The translations under genes were made by a program, and so were the position numbers. A DNA stretch of 64,000 bases, from assembly GCA_016786585.1 (NCBI GenBank), contig JAEUUI010000006.1:1-64000 (forward strand). The letters run 5' to 3'. Within the stretch, counting starts at the first letter, position 1; each line of letters starts with the position of its first letter. Below are positions 24,794 through 33,152 of this stretch, piece by piece. Source of the stretch: Cyclobacteriaceae bacterium (GTDB lineage Bacteria > Bacteroidota > Bacteroidia > Cytophagales > Cyclobacteriaceae). Under the pieces are notes generated by a model. The model searched no databases, was not told the origin of the DNA, and saw nothing but the letters and a program-made list of their open reading frames with translations.

Positions 24794-27748
24794 TCAGGGC
24801 TTTTTCTTTTTCTTCTTAAGAAGATCCTGAATTTTATTCACGGCATCTTCCTTGACCTTTTCCGTTGTTGACTTGGTTTTGGTTTTCGTAGTGTCGCTCT
24901 TGGCTGCCGCTGTATCTTTTGGACTCTTCTTCTTGTTGAGCAGATCGTTCACAAGATTTTCAGCTTTCTTGGTTGCCTCCTGTTTTACTGCCTCCTTGGC
25001 AGCATCTTTAACCTGTTGTGTCTGCTCGTTGGCGAGAAGTTTAGGCGAAGGTTTCGTTACCGTTCCGCCCAGACCGATGGTTACCGGAATCGGGGCGTTC
25101 GGATCTGTTTTCGTTCCGGAATACTTGCTGACAAAACTATTCAGTTGCGATCCGAGCTTACCTGCCGGCACATCCATTTTAAGATTGTAATCGATCGATC
25201 CGTCAATACCCGTGCTTCCGGCAACAGTTGTTTTGTAACTTCCGAATTTTACATCGAACGGTTTTACTGAAAGTCTTCCATCTTTAATGGAAGTCGACAT
25301 CAGAACATCTTTTAATGTAACCTCATCGGTGTTATCAAGTTTGGTTAACGAGGTAATTCCGGAAACAAGCTTTGAATCCTTTAAAGAAGCCTGCGCAATC
25401 TTCACCAAACCATCGCCATTTACGGTTTTCAGGTTCGGTGAGAAATTCTGGAGCAACTCACCACCAATCTTAAAGTCGGTTGAGAATTTACCATTGACAA
25501 GTCCCGCGACCGGTGCAAATGTTTTAACAAGCGAAAACGATGTTGCCGCCTGGGCGATTGACAATTCCTGAATCTTCAATGCCAGATCGTATTTCGGATG
25601 TTTGATGTCTTTTGTATTATAGGATCCGTTAACAACAAACGCACCGCCCAGCATGTTGAATGACAGGCCGCTCAGGTTTGCAACGCCATCTTTCACAATA
25701 ACATCGCCTTTTGCGTTTGTCATCGTGTAGTCCATCATTTTGATTGTTTTAACATCGGAGGTTAAGACAAAATCAACATTTTGCGGAACGGGAATCACAC
25801 TATAGCCGGTAGTATCCTGAACGGTAGGTGTTTCGCTCTCTGTCATAAACTCGTTCAGATCGAGCATGGTCGAGTTAAATGTCACGTTTCCTTTAAGCAA
25901 CTCGTTCTTACCGAACACATACCCGATATAATTGCTTACAGAACCCTTTACATCGAAATCGCTTTTACCCACTGTTCCGGTGAGTTGTTTCAGGTTAATA
26001 TTTTTAGGATCGAATGACATTTCAGCCTTGCTGAGCGCGACAGGCGGAAGGTCCTTTGTTACATATTTGAAATTTGTAAGCATTGCAGATCCGCTTGTCG
26101 GAAGCTTATCATACCGTTTCGCATCCAGGTCCGACATTTTACCTTTTGTTTCCAGGTCAGCTTTTACTTGCCCGGCCAGGGCCATGCCTTCCAGTGGGAA
26201 CACTTTAGTAATTTTTTCCAGATCAATACCGCCTTTGGCTTTTACATCCCACGTGTAGTCGTCAAGATTTTGGATTAACATATCCGCCGTAAACGTCTCT
26301 CCGTCCATATTCATGGAGAAATCGCGGACCGCAATAAAGGTCTCAGCCATTTTTCCAGATGTATTTTTGATGGTTGAATTGAATTTTAAATCCTGCAATG
26401 GCAGTGGAAACTCAGATGACTTGATGAAGCCATTCGCAAGCGACATAGACGCATCGATAGCGGGAATGGTTTTTTTCAAACTATCGTAAACCCCTTTTGC
26501 AGAAAGGTTAAGTGCATAGTTCCCCCGCATATCCAATCCTTCTACCGGGAACATTTTATTAAGTTCGGCCAGGTTCAATTTGGCAGCGATGTTGGCATCT
26601 ATGGTTGTCGGGTAAATTTTGCTGATGAGTGCACGCGCATCAACCGGATTTGAACCGAAATCCATGTGTAGTTTTTTGATATCGATTACGGTATTGTCAA
26701 CTATGCCATCTTTATTGTCGACCAGCATATCCAGATTGATGTTGTTAACAGGCGTTGGCAGATCAGGGTACTTGAACATGGCATTGATCACTTTCAGATC
26801 GACATTGAATGCCGGCATCTGCTTGTCGCTGTAGGTTCCTTTTACGAAACCGTTAAAGGCAAGGTCGCCACTGGTTTCAATGTTCTTAAAGCTTTCGGAG
26901 TACATTCCGGGAACCAATGAAAGCAGGCTTTTAAAAGTATTCTCAGGACTTTTGAATGCAATGTCCATTGCATAGTCATTTTCATTCATTTTAAACCAGC
27001 CATCAAAGCTCATAGCAAAGTCGTTAAGCTTTGCACTGTTTTCTTTGAACGTGTACTTGGTGTAATCCTCGCTGATGGTAATGGTCATGTCTACATCAGC
27101 CTGCTTCTTACTCAAATATTCAACGCCATCGTATGCTACATTCAGCGTATCAGCAGTTGTTTTCGTTTTCATGTCGAACTCACTCTGCGTGAAATCACCG
27201 CTGCCGGTATGGTTAACTCCTTTCAGCTCAATAAGCATCGGAATTGATTTGTCGTCATACTTGATGTCGCCTTCCACTACTTCCCAATGATCAATGCCAA
27301 ATGAAAAATCGCCCGACTCTTCAGTTGTGGTTACGGTATCAGTTGAGGGAATCGCTATGTCGTAGTTTGCCCGCCCATCGGCCAGCACGTTAATATTGAT
27401 AATTGGTCGTACCAGTGTGATACCCTTTAACCTAAGCTGGTCGCCAAACAACACATCTTTCAGGTTAACTTCTACCTGAACATTTTCAGCGGCAAAAAGA
27501 ATATCTCCCGCAAAGGGTTCACGGTTGATGACACCCAGATCGCGGATTTCAGCTGTGATGTTTGGGAAGTTTTTAAAAAGCGTGAGCGAAAAATTATCGG
27601 CTTCGTAAAGCACATCGGCATTAACCGACTTTGCCAGTTCTTTGTCAATGGCAGCCTTGATATCGTCTTTAAAAACAATCGGCAAAATGAAGGCCGCGGC
27701 AAGGAGGACGACAAAAATGATCCCGATAATGATAAGCGCTTTTTTCAT
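24794..27748 (-). CDS. AsmA-family envelope protein
   Basis: A 984-residue protein with one N-terminal membrane helix (about residues 4-26). An AsmA-type N-terminal domain follows (DDIKAAIDKELAKSVNADV), then a long periplasmic beta-rich body, an AsmA C-terminal region around residues 750-890 and a Lys/Thr-rich tail ending in KKKKKP. AsmA/TamB relatives are thought to bridge the envelope and carry lipids to the outer membrane. The highly charged low-complexity C-terminal 90 residues are unusual. It is monocistronic with its own -7 element and terminator. Confidence 0.87.
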   Translation of the reverse strand: MKKALIIIGIIFVVLLAAAFILPIVFKDDIKAAIDKELAKSVNADVLYEADNFSLTLFKNFPNITAEIRDLGVINREPFAGDILFAAENVQVEVNLKDVLFGDQLRLKGITLVRPIININVLADGRANYDIAIPSTDTVTTTEESGDFSFGIDHWEVVEGDIKYDDKSIPMLIELKGVNHTGSGDFTQSEFDMKTKTTADTLNVAYDGVEYLSKKQADVDMTITISEDYTKYTFKENSAKLNDFAMSFDGWFKMNENDYAMDIAFKSPENTFKSLLSLVPGMYSESFKNIETSGDLAFNGFVKGTYSDKQMPAFNVDLKVINAMFKYPDLPTPVNNINLDMLVDNKDGIVDNTVIDIKKLHMDFGSNPVDARALISKIYPTTIDANIAAKLNLAELNKMFPVEGLDMRGNYALNLSAKGVYDSLKKTIPAIDASMSLANGFIKSSEFPLPLQDLKFNSTIKNTSGKMAETFIAVRDFSMNMDGETFTADMLIQNLDDYTWDVKAKGGIDLEKITKVFPLEGMALAGQVKADLETKGKMSDLDAKRYDKLPTSGSAMLTNFKYVTKDLPPVALSKAEMSFDPKNINLKQLTGTVGKSDFDVKGSVSNYIGYVFGKNELLKGNVTFNSTMLDLNEFMTESETPTVQDTTGYSVIPVPQNVDFVLTSDVKTIKMMDYTMTNAKGDVIVKDGVANLSGLSFNMLGGAFVVNGSYNTKDIKHPKYDLALKIQELSIAQAATSFSLVKTFAPVAGLVNGKFSTDFKIGGELLQNFSPNLKTVNGDGLVKIAQASLKDSKLVSGITSLTKLDNTDEVTLKDVLMSTSIKDGRLSVKPFDVKFGSYKTTVAGSTGIDGSIDYNLKMDVPAGKLGSQLNSFVSKYSGTKTDPNAPIPVTIGLGGTVTKPSPKLLANEQTQQVKDAAKEAVKQEATKKAENLVNDLLNKKKSPKDTAAAKSDTTKTKTKSTTEKVKEDAVNKIQDLLKKKKKKP

Positions 27749-27786
27749 GTGATCTTGAGTATTTACCTATAACAGAATTTGGACTT

Positions 27787-27794
27787 CAAAAGTA
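27787..27794 (-). promoter_or_regulatory. -7 element upstream of the AsmA-like gene
   Basis: On the minus strand TACTTTTG, a perfect TAnnTTTG match, 39 bases before the start codon. No clear -33 TTTG at the right spacing. Confidence 0.45.
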
Positions 27795-27820
27795 CTAAAC
27801 CTGAGAGTTAATTGGGGTTA

Positions 27821-27866
27821 ACTTTCAGCGAAAGTCGTGCCCGCCTGACGGCGGGGCGCGCCGGCC
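27821..27866. repeat. Two adjacent hairpins, one very GC-rich
   Basis: ACTTTC-AGC-GAAAGT (27821-27835) is followed five bases later by CCCGCC-TGAC-GGCGGG (27840-27855). GGCGCGCC at 27855-27862 lies at the end and GCCGGCC next to it. The GC-rich part contrasts sharply with the AT-rich gap around it. It lies between the ends and starts of two minus-strand genes. It resembles a dispersed REP-like palindrome or a structured terminator; no T-run follows. Confidence 0.55.
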
Positions 27867-27889
27867 TATCCTGACAGAGCGATTTTTGT

Positions 27890-29323
27890 TTAAAACAGTT
27901 TCAGTACCCAGCCAATCATTCGCTGAACAGCAGGGGTGTAGGGAGGATAGAAAAACTTAAAAGCCGTTAGCCCGCGTTTCTGCCGGAGTACGGATTTTTC
28001 GTTTGAAAAGGCGAGGAATCCATAGTATCCGTGCGACTTTCCGATCCCGCTGGTATTTACTCCGCCAAATGGCAGGTTTGGATGTAAAAACTGGATCGCA
28101 CAGTCGTTGATACAAACTGTGCCCGATGATGTTTCTTTTTTAATCCTGTTTATTTCTGAATTCTTGGTGCCGAAGACATACAATGCAAGCGGTTTGGGCC
28201 TGTCGTTTATGTACTGAATTGCCTCATCGAGCGAGCGGTAGGTAATCACGGGAAGAATCGGCCCGAAAATTTCTTCTTCCATAACTCTTGATGTCATCGG
28301 CACCCTGGTTAACACCACCGGTTCAATAAACCGTTGCGAAAAATCCAACCGGCCACCGGTTTCAACTTTCGCACCTTTTGTTTCCGCATCACGCAACATA
28401 TCGGAAAGCCTGGCGAAGTGTTTTTCATTTACAATCCGGGCATAGTCAGCCGACTGCGCAACATTTCTGTCAGAACCACCGAAGCGCGCAGGTATTTGTT
28501 CCTTCAGGTTTTTCACCAGATCATCAGCGATGCTTTCATGAGCAAACACATAATCAGGCGCAATGCAGGTCTGGCCGTTGTTAATGAACTTGGTTACCAC
28601 GATACGTTGTGCAGCCTCTTTCGCATCCGCGGATGGCAGCACAATGGTCGGAGATTTTCCACCGAGTTCAAGTGTAACCGAAGTGAGGTTTTCTGCCGCA
28701 GCCTTCATCACCACCTTTCCAACAGACGGGCTTCCGGTGAAAAAGATATGATCGAACGGAAGTTTTAGTAACTCCTGAGAAACGTTTGTTCCGCCTTCAA
28801 AAACCGTTACTTCATTTTGAGTAAACACTTCTTTACACATCCTGCTAATCAAGGCAGATGTATGCGGAGTCATCTCGGATGGTTTGAGAATTACTACGTT
28901 GCCGGCTGCCAATGCCGAAACCAACGGCCCGGCAGAAAGATTAAACGGGTAATTCCAGGGGGAAATAATCAGGCAAACTCCTTTCGGTTCATACAGGATA
29001 ACCGAGCGCGTACCCAGCATGGTAAGGGAAGCGTCAACTTTTTTCGCTGATGTCCAGCGATCAAGATTTTCGAGTGCTTGTTTGATTTCATCGAGTACGG
29101 GGAGAATTTCGGTCGTATCAACTTCAGCCGAAGGCTTCCGAAAATCAGCATGCATCGCTTCCCGAAGCGCGGTTTGATTTGCTTTGATCCAGGTTCTCAA
29201 TTTCCTCAGCCGGCCTTTCCGTGCATCAACAGACTCAAGCCTTAGGGTCTGATAAACTGCCCTTTTTGTATCAAAACACTTCGAAATATCGCTGGGGGCG
29301 GTGCTTTTCTCAATGATGGTCAT
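27890..29323 (-). CDS. Aldehyde dehydrogenase, ALDH3-like
   Basis: A 477-residue NAD(P)-dependent aldehyde dehydrogenase. The catalytic Cys is in NNGQTCIAPDY and the Glu is in TLELGGKSP; NAD-binding SGSPSVGK-type segments are also present (FFTGSPSVGK). The short length and the C-terminal segment FKFFYPPYTP fit the ALDH3 / fatty-aldehyde group, whose C-terminal tail shapes substrate entry. It oxidises aldehydes, probably medium-chain or aromatic, in the cytoplasm; the exact substrate is unknown. Monocistronic. Confidence 0.93.
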   Translation of the reverse strand: MTIIEKSTAPSDISKCFDTKRAVYQTLRLESVDARKGRLRKLRTWIKANQTALREAMHADFRKPSAEVDTTEILPVLDEIKQALENLDRWTSAKKVDASLTMLGTRSVILYEPKGVCLIISPWNYPFNLSAGPLVSALAAGNVVILKPSEMTPHTSALISRMCKEVFTQNEVTVFEGGTNVSQELLKLPFDHIFFTGSPSVGKVVMKAAAENLTSVTLELGGKSPTIVLPSADAKEAAQRIVVTKFINNGQTCIAPDYVFAHESIADDLVKNLKEQIPARFGGSDRNVAQSADYARIVNEKHFARLSDMLRDAETKGAKVETGGRLDFSQRFIEPVVLTRVPMTSRVMEEEIFGPILPVITYRSLDEAIQYINDRPKPLALYVFGTKNSEINRIKKETSSGTVCINDCAIQFLHPNLPFGGVNTSGIGKSHGYYGFLAFSNEKSVLRQKRGLTAFKFFYPPYTPAVQRMIGWVLKLF

Positions 29324-29383
29324 GCGTAGTAAGGTAGTAAAATGCCCGCCAATTCAGGCCAATGTTAAGTTTTTAGGCGCCCT

Positions 29384-29414
29384 ATTGACTGCTGTTATGC
29401 GAATATTAACTTTG
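29384..29414 (+). promoter_or_regulatory. Strong promoter with overlapping palindrome
   Basis: ATTG at 29384-29387, 19 bases, then TAACTTTG at 29407-29414, a perfect TAnnTTTG -7. The -7 lies inside TTAAC-TTT-GTTAA (29406-29418). GTAACATT then repeats at 29426-29433 and 29437-29444, an 11-base period, the second copy reaching into the start codon. The repeats may bind a regulator. Confidence 0.6.
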
Positions 29415-29442
29415 TTAACACAACGGTAACATTAGCGTAACA

Positions 29443-30270
29443 TTGAAAAGAGGGGGTTTTATCGGGATAATTCTGCTGCTGACAGGCGCTGCGTTCGCCA
29501 ACGGAGTTGATAATGGATTTCCGGTCGACACCTATTTGAAGTCATTTCTTACTTCCAATGACTGTAAAAGCAAATCGGTTTCCGCATTTGACGCCTTTCT
29601 AACCAAGCTTGATAAAAAGTACAATCCTGCTAAAAATGAAACAGCATTTGTGCGGAGCGTTTTTAATAAAACGCATCAAAAATTTTTAAAACGTTTCGCA
29701 GCCTACGCAACACTTGACGAGACTTTTGAAACAGGCTCATATAATTGTTTAACCGGTACAATTTTACTTTCGCTTTCGCTGCATCATTTCAACATTCGTC
29801 ACCAGGTGATCGAAACCAATTACCACATCTTCATTCTTGCAGAAACAAAAGACGGACAGATTTTACTGGAAGCAACCGATCCGCTTAATGGATTCGTGTC
29901 CGATCAGCATGAAATTGAAGCGCGCATTACTACTTACAAGCAAAACCAGATTCAGGCACAGAACGCAAACAAGTCATATTACCGGTTCAGTTTCGAACTT
30001 TACAATACTGTTTCAATCGATGAACTGCGCGGATTGGTCTTTTACAACAAAGCTGTTGATTCTTTCAATCACGGGCAATTACACGTGGCGGTTGATAATC
30101 TTGTAAAGGCAAATGCACTTTACTCATCGTTCCGTACGGAAGAGTTCTCGCAGATTCTTTTGTTGTCGCTGCAGCAAAGTGAACTGGATACAAAAACAAA
30201 AGAGAACTGCATGCATGCAATTCTCTCTTCTAAGCAAAAAACGCTGGCAGCTTTCGTTGCCGCGAATTAA
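29443..30270 (+). CDS. Exported transglutaminase-like protein, TTG start
   Basis: A 275-residue protein. A stop codon sits directly before the TTG at 29443, so no upstream ATG is possible, and the TTG gives an intact signal peptide (MKRGGFIGII..., cleavage after Ala-Phe-Ala). A papain/transglutaminase-like core shows Cys102 in SYNCLTG, His128 in NYHIFI and Asp146 in EATDP, a plausible Cys-His-Asp triad. The rest is helical (TPR-like, residues about 180-270). Periplasmic or outer-membrane role unknown. It is preceded by a strong promoter and its stop touches the convergent OmpA gene. Confidence 0.75.
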   Translation: MKRGGFIGIILLLTGAAFANGVDNGFPVDTYLKSFLTSNDCKSKSVSAFDAFLTKLDKKYNPAKNETAFVRSVFNKTHQKFLKRFAAYATLDETFETGSYNCLTGTILLSLSLHHFNIRHQVIETNYHIFILAETKDGQILLEATDPLNGFVSDQHEIEARITTYKQNQIQAQNANKSYYRFSFELYNTVSIDELRGLVFYNKAVDSFNHGQLHVAVDNLVKANALYSSFRTEEFSQILLLSLQQSELDTKTKENCMHAILSSKQKTLAAFVAAN

Positions 30271-30975
30271 TTAATTTTCCAAAATCCTTAATTCCACCCT
30301 GCGGTTCGAACGGTGAGCTTCCGGTGTGTCATCCCGTGACAACGGCTGCGTTCCACCAAATGCTTTTGTTTTGATTCTGTTCTTATTGACCTTTTTAGAG
30401 GTGAGGTAATTTTTTACCGCGTCAACCCGGTCTTGAGACAACTTCATAAGTTTCTCAGGATTGCCAACAAAATCAGTGTGGCCTTCCAATTGAATTACCA
30501 TAGATGGATTCTCCCGCATCATATTCACCACAATGTCAAGTTCCGGGTAAGAATCAGAATCGATTTTATTTTTATTTACCTCAAAGATTAAGTTGTTCAA
30601 TACCATCACGTGACCGACTGCATGCTTCTTTTTTGCTTGCGATTGCCCGTGCGTTAATTCAATGTCTTTAACCAAACTGAAATTGCTTGCCTCAGCCGGA
30701 TCAAGCATGAACTTAGCGGGAACGTATCCTGGCGCATCAACAGAAATTGAATACCGCTCGCGGTCAAACATGGGAAACGAGTACGTATTGTTATTGATCA
30801 CACCCATTTTGTTGCCATACGGCAAACTTTGGTATGTGATTCTTGCAGTGACGGGCTCTTTTGTTTCGGCATTGATGATTTTACCCTGAGCCACCACCGT
30901 ACTGTCTTTCGACTGAGCGGTTGTATGTAATGTACCCGCTACAAAAGCGAGGAGAACAAAAATCCTTTTGTACAT
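30271..30975 (-). CDS. OmpA-family lipid/peptidoglycan anchor, short form
   Basis: A 234-residue protein with a signal peptide and a carboxypeptidase-regulatory-like beta domain (about residues 25-105). The C-terminal OmpA peptidoglycan-binding domain follows (LEGHTDFVGN, then NRIKTKAFGGTQP and RSNRRVELRI). It tethers the outer membrane to the peptidoglycan. Its two domains parallel the C-terminal half of the next protein upstream, which is 14 bases away and in the same operon; it looks like a duplicated, shortened form. No membrane barrel is present. Confidence 0.87.
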   Translation of the reverse strand: MYKRIFVLLAFVAGTLHTTAQSKDSTVVAQGKIINAETKEPVTARITYQSLPYGNKMGVINNNTYSFPMFDRERYSISVDAPGYVPAKFMLDPAEASNFSLVKDIELTHGQSQAKKKHAVGHVMVLNNLIFEVNKNKIDSDSYPELDIVVNMMRENPSMVIQLEGHTDFVGNPEKLMKLSQDRVDAVKNYLTSKKVNKNRIKTKAFGGTQPLSRDDTPEAHRSNRRVELRILEN

Positions 30976-30988
30976 ACAGCGTTACGAT

Positions 30989-33025
30989 TTATGGTTTCAC
31001 GATAACAAATTCCACCCTGCGATTTTTGCGTCTGTTCTCCTTAGTCGTATTGGGAACGACAGGTTTTTTCTCACCAAAGAACGCAATTGTTACTCTTGAT
31101 GCATCAACGCCTTTACCAACAACATATTTTTGTACAGCGGCAGCTCTTCGCTTCGAAAGTTCAAGGTTATACTGCTCCGGACCGGTTGCATCGGCATGGC
31201 CATCAATTTCGATTGTCATGGTTGAGCGTTCTGTCATCATCTTAACGATACGATCGAGTTCGGAGTATGACTCGGCTCTTAACGTAACCTGATCAAAATC
31301 AAAGAAGATATTGTTAAGTGTTACGTGAACACCTGAATCGATCGGAGTAACGTTGATTGGCTGCAGTCTGAAGTCCTGACCGGTAATGATTGTATCGCCT
31401 TTTGCATTTCGCAAGTCGATGTTCTGACTTTCAGAAACGTGGCCATCAGCTTCCGCCCGGATTCCGTATAAGTGCCCTGCCGGCAGTTTGATTTCATATT
31501 CACCGGTTTTCGGATCAGATTGTGCGATGCCTACATCTGTTCCGTCAGGCAAGCGCTCATAAATGATCTTCGCGCCAATTGGTTCGCCCGTTTTCCCATC
31601 GACCAATTTTCCACGCACGGTTACCCAAACTTCCGGGCTTCTCATGATTGGCAACTTGATCCGGAAAATATCCGTGTTGTTGTCTGACACTCCGCGTGAG
31701 TAGTATGCGTACTCGCTGTTTGCAGGAATATTAAAGAACAAGTCTTCTTTAGGTGAGTTGATATCCGAACCCAGGTTTTCAGGCTCCGACCAGTTTGTCC
31801 ATGTATCGTCCAGTCGTTTGGTAACATAGATATCCGTTCCACCGTATCCGCTAAAACCATTCGAAGAGAAGTAGAGCGTTTTATCATCAAGTGCCAGGAA
31901 GGGCGCTGATTCTTCACCGGCTGTATTGACTACCGCACCTAAGTTCAATGGACGCGACCAACTGCTGTCGGCACGCATAAACGAAACATATAAGTCGCGA
32001 TCGCCGCGTGAATCTTCACGCTGTACCGACATTAAAAGTGTTTTACGGTTATTGGCGAGGAAGTAATTTGCCTTCTCGTGAAAGTTGTAATCGTCTTCAA
32101 TTTTAAGTGCGACTGGCTTCGACCAGCTACCGCCTACATTTGAGCTCATTGAAACGCCGGCAAGTTTACTGTCGCCATTCTTGTCGTACTTGTTTCCCAA
32201 CAACATGATAACCGATTTACCATCGGGAGTAGTTGAGCTGATTGAGCTTACAAAGTTTGGATACTCATTGTTGAGCGGGGCTCCGGCATTTTTTGCGAGC
32301 TGCCATTTGCCATCGGCTCCAAGTTCTGAGTACCAGATGTCTTCTTTATCTTTTTTACCTCCGGAGTTATCAGGGTGATTGCTGCGGCTGAAATACAATG
32401 TCTTCCCGTCAGGTGAAAGGATCGGGTTCAGTTCATTTACATCACTGTTTACGTTTTTATCCAGCACTTCAGTTACAATACCTGACGCCAAAAGCTCGGG
32501 TGTAGGAATAAATGCTACAATCGGATAGTTCGAATCAGAAATGGCTACTGCGTCAATCGCATAATAATCGGGGGTTGCGGCTCCGTCAAATTCGAGTTTT
32601 ATGGCAGCAACTTTATAGGGTGTTGGTTCGAGGAAGAAGTTCATCATACGACCCTTCATCGGAATCGACATGGGGTTAAACGTACTCAGCTCATATTCTT
32701 TTCCTGCTTCGTCATAAACCGCGATTCTATACAATGCACTCGGATTAAATGACTCTGCAATCGCGATCTGCTTTATGCTCATCGGCTTGTCAAACCCGAG
32801 TTTCAAAAATTCTTTCCGGTTCGGCTTATCGGGCATCCATGCGTTCGGGTTATCACCCCCTGCCGGCATAACATTCGGCTTTCCGAGCGCCTGCTGGGCG
32901 GAGTATTGCGCGTGGGTAAGTTCTGATGAGAAATCAAGCACTTTAGAAGCCCATTGCACCACCTGTGCTGAAGCTCCATAAGAGATTGTTAGTAAAATCG
33001 CGATTACGGGTAGTAGTCTCTTCAT
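30989..33025 (-). CDS. OmpA family protein with PD40/propeller repeats
   Basis: A 678-residue protein. The ATG at 33025 gives a clean signal peptide (cleavage after Gly-Ala-Ser-Ala-Gln); the longer frame adds fourteen residues without signal character. Order: an N-terminal discoidin-like segment, five or six PD40 (WD40-like) repeats with motifs such as SPDGKTLYFSR and DDKTLYFSSNGF, a carboxypeptidase-regulatory-like domain, and a C-terminal OmpA domain (IDGHADATG, NRRKNRRVEF). Such proteins occur in T9SS/gliding contexts, some related to SprE/PorE-type peptidoglycan anchors. It is followed by the short paralog after 14 bases. Confidence 0.9.
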   Translation of the reverse strand: MKRLLPVIAILLTISYGASAQVVQWASKVLDFSSELTHAQYSAQQALGKPNVMPAGGDNPNAWMPDKPNRKEFLKLGFDKPMSIKQIAIAESFNPSALYRIAVYDEAGKEYELSTFNPMSIPMKGRMMNFFLEPTPYKVAAIKLEFDGAATPDYYAIDAVAISDSNYPIVAFIPTPELLASGIVTEVLDKNVNSDVNELNPILSPDGKTLYFSRSNHPDNSGGKKDKEDIWYSELGADGKWQLAKNAGAPLNNEYPNFVSSISSTTPDGKSVIMLLGNKYDKNGDSKLAGVSMSSNVGGSWSKPVALKIEDDYNFHEKANYFLANNRKTLLMSVQREDSRGDRDLYVSFMRADSSWSRPLNLGAVVNTAGEESAPFLALDDKTLYFSSNGFSGYGGTDIYVTKRLDDTWTNWSEPENLGSDINSPKEDLFFNIPANSEYAYYSRGVSDNNTDIFRIKLPIMRSPEVWVTVRGKLVDGKTGEPIGAKIIYERLPDGTDVGIAQSDPKTGEYEIKLPAGHLYGIRAEADGHVSESQNIDLRNAKGDTIITGQDFRLQPINVTPIDSGVHVTLNNIFFDFDQVTLRAESYSELDRIVKMMTERSTMTIEIDGHADATGPEQYNLELSKRRAAAVQKYVVGKGVDASRVTIAFFGEKKPVVPNTTKENRRKNRRVEFVIVKP

Positions 33026-33152
33026 GAGTCTCCTGACGGTTAAATTCCAAACAATAAACTTAGGCAAAAATTTAAAATTGAGCGAAAATAATACATTAGC
33101 TGGTCAAAAATAAGACCAGGGCCATGGCAGACGAACCGTGGAATGCCGGTGT

